Source: Undaria pinnatifida
Taxonomy: Eukaryota > Sar > Phaeophyceae > Laminariales > Alariaceae
DNA: 64,000 nt
NCBI GenBank assembly: GCA_012845835.1
Contig: JABAKD010000029.1
Span: 5,172,000 to 5,235,999 of the forward strand
Direction: 5' to 3'
Below are positions 42,864 to 54,800 of this stretch, one piece after another. The notes under the pieces were generated by a model. It did no database searches and had not been told where the DNA came from. It saw nothing but the letters and a program-made list of their open reading frames with translations. Each line of letters begins with the position of its first letter. Position 1 is the first letter of the stretch. The position numbers and the translations under genes are program-made.

Positions 42864-45800
42864 CTGAACCACGAGAAACGATGAACGCCGAAGGGCCGAA
42901 ACATGCCGTTTGCAAGATTGGTTAATACGCGACCAGGCGGAAAAAAGGTCAAGGCAACAACCCCGTGATTGATCGGTACTTGTCGTCTTGGTTATGACGC
43001 ACGCTACCGGCACCTGCTGCGATCACGACCGAGGCATCATATGACCAAAGCTGCCGAAACGGGGTCACGTTCGGGAGCTGTTTATTCAGCACCTCGGAGT
43101 ACCCTTCACGAGCGACCCCCCTGTTCGTTTGTGGTCTTGCGTTATTTTTCTTGTTTTCTGCTGCAATATGAAGAACCCGGATCAGAATGGTAAACTACAC
43201 TGCGTAAACCAATCGCGTAAGATTTTCTGGTCAGCGACGTCCAGAGCCACCCGTACAAGTGGCTCAAATCCCGTAAAGTGACAAAGGCGTACCCCCGCTA
43301 TCGTAGCCTTGTTAATATTTCCAAAACGTGGTCTCGTGAGGTCGCAGCTTTTGCGGCCCAACTGCTGCAACGGCCACCTTCTGTGGCTAATCCCTCCAAG
43401 CGATCTACGTGTTAACCCCTAGTATTCCAACTTGCAGGTCCCAAGTTGGGCACAGTGGCAACGATGAGTAAACAAGACAAGACTCACCTTCTTCACCTTC
43501 AGCGAATACAATAGCGTTACTCCAGATGTATAACTCGACACAACCCAACTGTTTCCTTCACATATAAGTCCTGCCTCTTCAACTTTGGAAGGGACTCACC
43601 ATGTTCGAGCCCACATAGCTCGTGAACAGCAGGATGACCGTGATGATTGTGACGTGAGTGCCAGCATTGTTTGCATTTGAAAGAGGGGGGAGCAAGAAGT
43701 ACACGAGAAGCATGAAGACCGACCCCACCCTCTGGGACATCCTGACGCCCAGACGCGGGGTTATATTCGGTACGGCAAAAATCTCGTACACAAGCACCAT
43801 CAACCCACATGCAACGAATACCTGCCATAAACATGGGAGGAGGTGAGACGCGGGTCACGCGGAGGAAGGTGCAGATCTTAAGCGGAAGTCTGGGAACACG
43901 AACTACGTAGTAGTCGATTTGTTCACGATCGTGATGATCAACACGATCATGACGATGGTGTGACGATAGTCGTCACGGTCGGCATTGTCATCATCACAAT
44001 CGATGTCGTCCTTGCCTTCATTACATACGCCATCATCACTATAATCTTAATCATCATCATCACCATCGTCAACATTATCGTCATCGTCGTCGCCATTAGC
44101 ATGCGTATCTTCAATATGGTGGTCATTTTCCACCGTATCACCATCGCCGTCATCACCATCATCACATCACCATCATCGATATAATCATCTTTATGATCGT
44201 CATCAATACGGTAATCGTCATCACTATGGTAATCGTCATCTCAATCGTCAGCATCAAAATCAGCATACCCGTCACCATGATTACAGTGATGATTGTCTTC
44301 ATCATCGTTTCTCAAGCTAAGGGTGCGGTACCAATGTAGTGACTACCAGTTGAGGCCGCCGCACATGAGTTGCAATGCCCGGAAGTGCTACTCGTAAAAA
44401 AACACAAACGTATCAAGACGGGTACATTGGCCGACTACTCCGCAGTAACCTATCTATCTCGCGGCTCCCTCGGGTCCAGTACGGACTGGCGCGAATGCTG
44501 CACCGCAAGTAGTGGACGGTGCAGCAGTCAAGAATAACGAACATCCCATTGTGAAACATTATAGCACAATTGTCGACTTTGGCCAAGTATTAGCGAACGA
44601 AAGCGACTCTCACCCTAAACGCCGATTTCACCAGCAATACTCTGCATACACACATCAATCAAAAACGGCCGTTGTCGCCTTGGTCGCACCTGCCCGATGT
44701 GCTGACTTGTCCAATCCAGTCCTCCCTTGTCACTGGTGCTGAGGGACCACAAGGAGAATACCTCGTCGAACCCAGTGTATTCAAACTTGGGAATACGAGG
44801 AGGCGAGGCAGGGGCAAAAGGAAAGATTCGGTACAACTTTGGGGTGTACCTTTTGTCGAAAACAAGGCATCACATTGGGGGTAGCAAAAACTATTTATGC
44901 CAATGCAGGCCGCTTAAGGTCTTGGACCACCGCCGGCTAAGACGCGTGCTACGATAGAGGTGCCTCGGTTCGGCCAGGATCTTGTTCGGAAATCGACGAG
45001 GCTCCTCAACCTATTTATCCAAACTCATCCGAATGCCATTCTTGATTTGCAATATTCAACCACTATTTTTCATCACAGGGCTAGTTGGATTCATCGGGAT
45101 TTGCACTTCCACCTTGCTCGGCTTCATATATACTGTTGGGTGTATAGCTCCTCGCATGGAAGGAGCTCCAGAAGCGGAAATGAAAAATCTACTACTGTAG
45201 CATGTTGTCTGATCTGTGTCACCCGAGTTGAAAGTCACATACGAAGATCTAGAAAAAACGCGGAAACCAATCATTTCCTCCACGCGAGCACACCAGGATG
45301 GTTCTGGACGCCATGCTCTGCCGGACAAGCTAACCGCCCTCTCCCTCACCCTACGCCTGGCACACAGAAGCGACCCCCCGACAGCAAATACAAGACAGTG
45401 CGAAGACCCACAGAATATAGTGCTTCAATGAGGAGGAGGATGCGGATGTGCCTTTGCGGCAGCAGGCTCGACCGCTTGGCATCTCCAGTTTGACGCCCAG
45501 GGTTTCCCGAAACATCGCTGAGTTCGTTGCGTGCGCCGATGAGAAGGCTTGTCTCTGTATTCCTCGGCGGTGGATTCGCTGTAGATAAAGAACTCTGTGG
45601 AAGTACAGATGTTGATGTTTTAGCTGGCATGTAGATTGCCCCGTCACCATCATTCTCGTGCTCGTCGCCATCGGTGCGGCAGGATTCACACCACACCTTG
45701 GTGCTTGCGAACGGAAAAGAAACAAAAGCGAACGGGTACGTGGTTAAAAGATTAAAATGCTGTAGGTGAATCTCCGCGGGAAAGTTTGAAAGGCGGAGGA

Positions 45801-48800
45801 TGATCGGACCCCTAGCCCTCATAGGAAGTTGATTAACATAGCAACAACGGTGCCATTGCTCGTTAACGACGAGCAAGTTCTTCGCACGAACAATGCCTAC
45901 TTAAACAGCATCATCAACTTTTTTTTGCCCGCGCTAAACCGAAACCAATTGTTCTGTGCTTCGCGTTTGATGGATGATCGATCATTCTACAATGAACGTT
46001 ACGGCTACGACGAAAGCGCTGAAGACATGAATGCATATGATCGTCGGTACGCGTGGGGCGCTTGTACCTGGTTGCAAATCGAACAAGATTTCACACGTAA
46101 CCTTGAAACCCGCACGGGTCTTGCTACAGTACAACCTTACGAAACGGATGTACTCGGTACGGCACTACAATGTACAATACAACACACACGACCTCAGTCA
46201 GTATGTAAGATTGACAGACGAATTGTACCCCTTTCCCAGTGCAACAACGAATCAGCATCATTTTTAAGTTATCATGAGTTGTACCATTTTCCCACTGGGA
46301 CAACGACTCTATGATGCACTGTTTCAAATTCCTGTGTACCCAACCGGCGTGTGCAGTACTACACAAAAAAATCATGTATGTGGGGTGCTACGAAATCAGT
46401 ATGAAAACCACCATGTTCGTACTACTTAGCATCTGCATCGTCTCGAAAATTACCAAATGTATAATCACAGGTATCTACCAGAAAACGCGATATATACACT
46501 AATTGGACGATCAGATTGTTCGCCAAGAATGCTCAGATTTCTAAGTTGATACCGTAGCGATTGACCACGTTTGTGTCGCCTTAGCATAAATGACGAAGGG
46601 GATTGATGACAACTTTTACCACACAGGGTATTATTGACATAGAGTGGGTGCACCCTGTTCGGTATGTAAATACATACATGTCGTCGCAATGGTGATGCGG
46701 CAAACCAGGGAACGAGGATATCCATACGGTCCTGAACGACGAGACATCCGGGGATACACGAAGCGTTGTTGAGGCAGTCGGAACAAGATGACCATGTTCA
46801 GCGACCTCCGCATCAATAAGGTAACATGTAGTGATGCGGCGATTCCCGAAGACGGTTTCCTCCGATAAGACTTAGTACAATATACATAGTAGGTTACATT
46901 GGTCTGATGCCGAACGACACCATTCTGGTGTCCCCGTCTTGCTGCTATTGTGGTGATTCAGAAGCCCCGGATAGTGCCAGGTGACGCTGCTGAAGTTAAT
47001 CCGGAAGCTGTAGACCCCCGGCAACCCCAAGCGCCTTAGCAGCAATCCCGAGACCTGTTATTTTGGTGACGCCTTTATGTAGACAATGAAAAGTCTCCCT
47101 GGCTTTGATAACCGGGCTGCTACTAACTCCGCGTAGTCTCATAGTCGGACCTTCGCAGCCCCTGACGAACACGGTTGTCAAACGCCAAGAGAATCCATTT
47201 TTTGTTGAACGAGCAGATGTTGGGAGCGTTCCGTTGAGGTCGGTTGCTGAACGCAAAGACGGCGACCGTGTATTGGAACCTGAACTCTGCATCCCATTGC
47301 CATCAACTTGACTTGAAGTCGCTACCTTGAGTACACTAAGTATCTTGACCTAGATGAAGAGAAATGCATTATGGGGGGATTCTCGGCTTATTACTTCTCG
47401 ACGGTGTGTTGTATACTGAAGTTGTTACAAACTTCCCACCATAAGTATCGGCGAACGTTGCAGGGAATATTGCAAGGAACTTCACAATAAGACGGTCTGC
47501 CCGTAAGTACAACGACCCGTAGAGTACATCCGCCCGCAGCACCGACAGTTTGCCGTATCAATCGGGTAACGGCCAGCCCTACCTCGATGACTCCTCACAC
47601 GTCCTTACATCTCCTCACATCTCCTTCGTAATCTCTCCTGTGCTTCGTTTCCATCTTTTGGCCACATAAGAGTCACTCACACTATCGTCTTTCCATTTCG
47701 TTACACGGGGTCCTAACGGACACTTCGGTACCACCTCTGCAACTCTCAGCACAGTGACAGATCCTCGAGGCGTGTCAATGTTTCAGGTTCGAGGCTCGGC
47801 CATTGATCATTATGTCTACTGACACCACGCAACGGCGTCCCGCAGATTTCCCAAGCGCTTGCGAGAAGTTCCAGAAAGGATCTTCATTTCATAAAATGCA
47901 GAGGAGATTTCAAAACTTCTCAAATAACAAGATGAGTATAGACACAGGAGATGTAGCTCAGCTATGAGTACGCCAAGAACATGAGAGATACTCGAGAGGG
48001 GGGACTGATTTCACGCTTCACGCCAGAAGCAGGGTAGAAGACTGCTATCGCTATGTCACGCGCGTAGCAGGTAGGAAGTCAGGGTTCGTGCGATTCCACG
48101 CGGGAAGTCGTTATTCAAACCGTTTCTTCAAGGTACTCGGTAATACGAACCACGTAAAAGAACTTGTCCTGCTACAATTATGGTAATACGACGAAAAAAC
48201 CAACAACTGTAGACGTGCGGTAAGTTGGTCCGCAAATGGGCCGAAAGGAGGCAATTATCATCCGTCTCCAGCTTCTGCTTTGACGATTTCACGCGATAAA
48301 AGCATGATGTGAGACTTGGAGATAATTCCCCAGCATCTGCTTAACGCTGCGACGGCAAGAATGTACCAGACCCGGAGAAAAAGAGCATTGCATCTCCACG
48401 GAACTGTTTTCACGTTTCCGCACGTTGAAGTATGTTTAACTGCTATAACGTGACAACCAGTACGCCAAGATCTAGACTGCTGTCAAACTATAATGCAAGC
48501 AGCAAGAACAACGGGCGTCGTCAAGGACATACTACTCCAAATTTGATCATGTGTGACGGATCTCTGCTAACCGGAGGGAGGCGTCTCAATGTATGTACAG
48601 CGGGTGTGATCCGCTCAAACCGCGCCAAGTGCACCATGCACAGAACAAACCAACACGAATACAGCACGTTCACGGATTTACGAGGGACAAAACAGGAAAA
48701 TTGGTATTGTGTTCTTTCTTTGGTTTCTAAGCAGTTTTCTTTCCGGAGTTCTACATCTCCAACTAGAAATCACTATTGAGTTTTAACGACTACTTGTTGT

Positions 48801-51800
48801 CATTTGTACGTATAAACGTAGTGTATTGTTAGTAAATTTTGGAGTGACTTTTATCTAGTCCATGATAGCAGCAGTACCAGCCGTATGATACTACTGTACG
48901 TCCGAATATATTTTTCCAGTGTTATGAGAACATCATACTCACAAAATTCAGGTGGTACATGCTGCCCACTTCGCTGATCTACAACACAGCACACGAGTAT
49001 TATTTTGTTATACGACTAAATCCGTAGTCTATTGCACAAATATTAGTATTCGGGGACGTTATTTCGAGTACGTACGTACATATATATAACCGCATAATAT
49101 GCGTTTTCCTTGTACTGGACAAGCGTCCACAGTTTTTTAATTTCTTCGGCTTCATGTAGCTCTAGGTACTAGTTCAGGGGCCGTGTTGAACACCCAGCAG
49201 ATGCGTTTATGCTTATCATCAACAGTATTTTTCGCTGGTAATTACACCACACGTGATATTTGTGAATAAAGTTTCATCCATGCTACAGATATTTAAATGA
49301 CAGATGTAAATATATTTCTCCATTCGTATTTTGATTATCTAGAGTACATGGTTACGTCCATATGACTGCTGTTCATACACACAGGTCTGAGCATGGCGTA
49401 CCGTTTGTGTATATTATTACGAGTATCAAGTCCTCTAGCTACTGGTTTATAAGCGAAGGGAGCGTATTGTAACATGGACCCTGCAGTCCATTATAACTTG
49501 TTTGGTTCGTAGTCACTACCGTGAGCCCACGAATTATCTTTATTGGATGCAGAGGAAAACAATATGCGGGGAATCTCGGTTTATAACTTTCCGTCGGAGT
49601 GTTGTATATTCAATTTATTGCTAACATCCCACTCTTCTAGGTATCAAGGAAGGGTGCATGGAGTAGTGCAAGGAACTTTCCTATAGGACGGTCTGTCGGT
49701 AAGTGCAACGACTCGTTCATGACACCTGCCCATAACGTGGGTATTGTGCCGTATTGGGCAGATGATGGTCAGCCCTACCTCGATGACTCCTTACACTTCC
49801 TTATCTCTCCTCACTTATCATTACTTCCCTTCTCCTTTGTTTCGTTCCCATCCTTTCGCCACATAAGCGCCACTCTTCAAATTAGTTTATATCTTCTTCT
49901 TCGCATGTAACCTTAACATACGCTTTTGTGCCACCTCTAAAACTTTAAGCACAGAGACAGAGCCTCGAGATGTGTCTGTGCTTAACAGTGCTGTACCACA
50001 GCCCGTCGATTATTTGTTCAAGTAGATGCCTCCCATGTTGCAGTATTACGAGTGGGGCCAATTGTATCACACGTCGCGCAACATCACAACCCGGTGATGT
50101 ATCGTTTGTCGGTTCAAACAACTGACGGTGTTTTACCGGCGTCGTTGAGAACCCAGCGGAGGCGGTTCCGCAGCAGTGGGGGTGTTCAACCAGCCGGTCA
50201 CGTGCTCGCGAAGCGAGTCAAGTTTTGGGAGTGGACGTGGACCCTAGCGAACTAGAATCAACCGGTTGAAACACACCCTGTCGTGCTCGACGAAGGCGGC
50301 CATTCCGATAAACTCGTTATTTGCTCGTTGCGACCCCAACTAGGTATTCGAAACCAGTTGAGTTACGCCTCGACTATGCTTCCTCGAAGCCGGCAGCTCG
50401 CTCACTTACATTTCAACACTCAATCCGAAATGAGCACAGCATTACGTACTTTGGCGTAGTCAATCTGCCGTCGACGTTGCTCGTGATGTTGTTCAAACTA
50501 CGAGGGATAGGATTTTGCTGGTATCAAGAGCACTTGTTGTTGCTGCCCCCAAAAATTCCAGATGGAAACTCGTCGGATCTCTGTGCGATATTTCGCAGCA
50601 ATTGCTCCCGACGACAGCGACGATCGACGCAGCTCCGTGAAACGATGTGGTTTGATACTGCCGTTCTTCATCAGCAGTCTTCCAGATGCCGGTGACGCCA
50701 GTAATCCCTTCCAAATCTGTTTTGCCGAATCAGCTACTCGAAGGTCCACAGACGTGCTGTTACTCAAGGCATACCTTGTAACCCGAAACCCTGCTGTGGT
50801 GCTTGCTTAATCGAGCGCTCAAATCCTGCAGCCAATTTACTTGCATACCGTATGATATACTTCATTAATTTTCTCGAGCTCATCAACAAACTGAGTTACG
50901 TCTGCCCTATCGCTCGGGGCCAGCGGTCTTGCCGCGTGATCTTTGTTATTTGCAGAGCTGGTAGACGACCTGGCCCGCTATGGACACTAGGTTTATCTAC
51001 CGGCGTTCCCGATATAAGGCGAAAAGGAAAAAAGAGTGTGTGGTACCTGGTTATAGACCCCGGATCAGCAAGAGGGAACACACAACAAAAGGCGCCCCGA
51101 GCATGTAGCAAAGCCCCAATATAGCACGAAACGCGCTTCACTCTCGAAGGATATGTCGGACGTCCACCGAAAATCTCGAACACAAAAAAAGATGAGTCCA
51201 CATCCTGCACACGTTGTTTCGAGCACAACTGAACGGCTCATCGCCTGCACTTGTCGAGCTCTAACGTGTTACGAGGTTGCTGACGGCAAACCTCTCCGTC
51301 TTGTTTATGGTCCATGGTCCGACGTTCGTACGCGGCGTGGATGTGCTTTTTGACATGAACAACGAAGCAAGGTTAACATGGCGACGATTCATCTTCGAAA
51401 ACGCGTAATGCATGCTCTTGCGTATGGGCCGTGCGTGTACAGTAGCGACATTCAATGTACGGCGTTGCTTATACTCACGTTTGGGCGATGTTCTCAGCGT
51501 CGTCGTCATGGTTGAGGAAAGCGAGCACCAGTGGTAATGCCAGGAGTGCCAAACCAGCTCCAATGACGTTGGGCAGAAGATACGGGTGTCTGCGATGTTT
51601 TCCAGCAGCAGAAAAACTCCGACGTTGAATACATCAGCCATGTGGAGGTTGCGGTTTTATGCAATTGGAACGCCGTCATTACGATAAGCTGTCATGCTCG
51701 CTGAAGGAGGAAAACCGTATATCTACCATAGAATTAGGCAAGGACGTGTGACCGCGGGAAGTAATTAAGGCATTCCAAGCCGTGGCAGCTACCATTACGT

Positions 51801-54800
51801 AGACGAAGAAGGATATATTTTTTTAATTTCAATCTGTGTAGCCTTTATTTGAAGAACGACGTTGTGGGTGTGTAGGTGTTCGGGCTTGACGTTCGCACGT
51901 TTAGGTGGGACCCGGCTCAGGTCTGCAGCTAGCAAGCAAATGTAGAAAACCGTTGAGCCGTGGGAGTGTCTCGGCTTCCGCCGTTTTTAAACCTAGTAGG
52001 CACAAGGTCGGTGGTATCATACTACGTTATTGATATCCAACGACTTACGTCCCGAATACTCCAATCTTCGAGAAGATTAGAGGGTGGTGTTTCGCCGGGT
52101 CCGCCAATAGGCCTCCGATGCCAGGCCCAAGCACCGCTCCGATTGACCACGAAGCTTCAAGGTACGTATAGCATGTAGAGTGACCGACGTAAGAACGAGT
52201 AAAGGGGAGGAGAGGGGGTGTTGAAGTTGTTTTTCTGTCATAATACCCATTTTGTTAATAGTCTTACTGCTCCCCCCTTTTTGGATGGTGTGCATTTTGT
52301 TCCCTCAGTAACATTCAAGTTTTTGACAAATTCGGGGCTGGGGGCGTACATTGCACAAACTCAGTTCAAAAATATGCTGTGCACCCACCTTTTTAGTTTA
52401 GGATGGTATATGGTTTCCGATTCGACCTTTCAGTCCCCGCTTTAAAGACACTCTTCTTAAGTCAACTCCCCGCTTTAAGGACACAAAAATCATCAAAAGC
52501 ATGGTGCCCCGCAGATGTGAGAAATTACGGGGGGGTCTATTTTTTCACCATACGGGCCCCCAAACAAGTGCTGTAGCACACCTGTAGACTGCATCGACAG
52601 CGGTCTGCTACTGCGTGTGGGTATGGAAATATCCACCCCATCTGCTGGCGGTTCGTCCGCTGCGGGCTTGATGCCATGTGGCGAACCAACGTGCAAAGTC
52701 AAGTATGTGTCCAGTGAAGAGAAAGGCGATGATGGTAAGAAAGAGTGGCGCATGGAATCAACGATTTCAGAGGCCGAAGTCCGCTCTCGTCTCGAGGATG
52801 TCCTCTCATATTTGTACGCGAACGGAAGAGGTGGCGAGTACAGCGAAACGCCGTACCTGCTTTCCAAGACTGTGGATTGGTTCACTCGTGAAACTCAAGT
52901 CAGGCAAAGAGCGAACGAGGGGGGCGAGGCGCAGGCGACTCTTCGCAATATGTGGGCGGCATAGTGTTTTTTTTTAGGACAGCTGCAGTTTGGATGCCCG
53001 CATTCGTTGTTTGGCGTTCGTTGTTTGTCTTTGGTGAAGTCTCGTTCAGCTAATCTTAACGTAATTTGTTTTGTGTTTGCCTTGTTTTACCCTTTTGGGA
53101 AGGAGTGGTGTCCTCGTTTTCTGCGTACTTTCCCGATCTTTACGTCTGGTGCTGTTTGCATTACCCACATTTTAATAAATAGTGTCGTCCCAAGTGTAGG
53201 TGGTTTTGTTTGGTCTCCATGTGGCGGGTAGCCTGTGCTTGTATTGTATCAGAGTTACAAAAATGGATGTGATGCTCACCGTGAGGAAAACGCCTCCACG
53301 ATAATAAAAGCCTACAACAACACCAGCGTACTACCGTACATATTACACTATGTAGTTCGTGCTGTTGTCCTCCCCGCGTTTCGGTGGGAGAGGGAAATTA
53401 AAACGATGGTATGCACGTATTGGAGTACAGCAGCAGTAGTTGCGGTCTTTAAATCACTTTGTGTCGTAAGCTTTAAACAACACCGTTTCGTGGTCGCATT
53501 CCTGCTGCGATTGCGCTCTTTTGACGTATGCTACGCCTATGTGGGCCCCGGGGACGGTGAGTTAGTGGCCCCGGAATCTTAAAGACACTTCCTCGCGTTG
53601 AAGACACTCGAAACAATAAACGTGGTGCGTCTTTACAGCGGGGTTGACTGTATTCTACCGGACTGGTCGACTGTCCGTCTGCACCATCCTCTCATATTAT
53701 GGCTGCGAATTTCGGCCAATCATTGAAACAACCAACGCCTATCCTAACGATACATGAATGGCGACGAGGAACTGCTAAAGTCGTATTGTCACCAAGTGTT
53801 TCGCTGAGGGGGAGATCTACACCTAGGTGTTCGTGCCCGTGCTTGGTGAATGCACATCAACAGTGTTTTATTAGGCTAATAAACCTCAATCCAACACGCC
53901 ACCTCGATGGAAGTAAAGACGGGGTATACACTAAAGATGGCGGAGCTTGCTCAGAATCAAATCGAGTTCTCTACGATCTGAACTCCCAGAAAAACGCTCG
54001 AGAGGCGGCAGAAGACCATACTGGCCATATCTTCTCAGCAATAAACCCATCGAACAACACGTTCTGCGTACGCTAATGCGGTGTCGCCGGAATGTCTTTA
54101 TGCAGAGCAATCGACAAGAAGACCACGATGTAGATAAAACTCACTGGTAATGACGCCCATGCCTACAGTCTCGTGCTCCGTGCCACACACTTGCGAGACG
54201 AGGGTTTTAGATGCCGCGGTTACGCCATTGAGCAGGCCAAGAAGAAACCTTGAGCGGAAGCATTAGGGACATGGAGAGTGTATCAAGATCGGGGCGTATT
54301 TCATGTCTCAACAGGCCCCATCTTGATATCTTCGCAAGGTATTGCCAGAGTAATAGATTAGCATTGTATGTTTCAACTCATCACCGGCTCGTATAAACTG
54401 TACGTCCGAAGAAGACGTGGCCACATAGTTCAATATTGGACGAGCACACCGTATGATATTGTCGACCAGTGTCCGAGGCTCAATTACCGGTTACTATCAC
54501 TTTTAGGACAGACGACCAAAACAAAATATACAACAAGCTAGGTCGTCTTTCCACTTAGGCACGAAAAGCTCTTCAAAGGCGAGAGAGACACAGGGCGAGC
54601 TCCAGTTTTGCCCGAGTTTCACGTGGAATATTTCTATATTCGTGACCGACACGATATTGTCGTCACTTAAGAGAGGGTGATATCGCGAGCGTGCTAGCTG
54701 CTGTAAGAGCTTAACCTTTGCATGGATCTGTGTCTGTCACGACCGCTATAGGGAAAGGAAAATGCCCGACGTGATTCGAGCTTCCCTACTCCGGCTTGGT

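Noticed and set aside
43960..44184. Plus-strand ORF made almost entirely of Ile/Val, resembling a membrane protein
   Set aside because: Product of the ATC/GTC microsatellite in an intron of the MFS gene; the opposite strand gives a Met-rich frame from the same repeat.
44982..45200. Plus-strand ORF with a hydrophobic segment (FFITGLVGFIGICTSTLLGF)
   Set aside because: It lies antisense in an MFS intron, is short, and shows no family motif; a chance hydrophobic frame is more likely.
45829..46314. 161-codon plus ORF
   Set aside because: It lacks an ATG at its 5' end and any domain, lies in a large intron of a gene on the other strand, and includes a local duplication.
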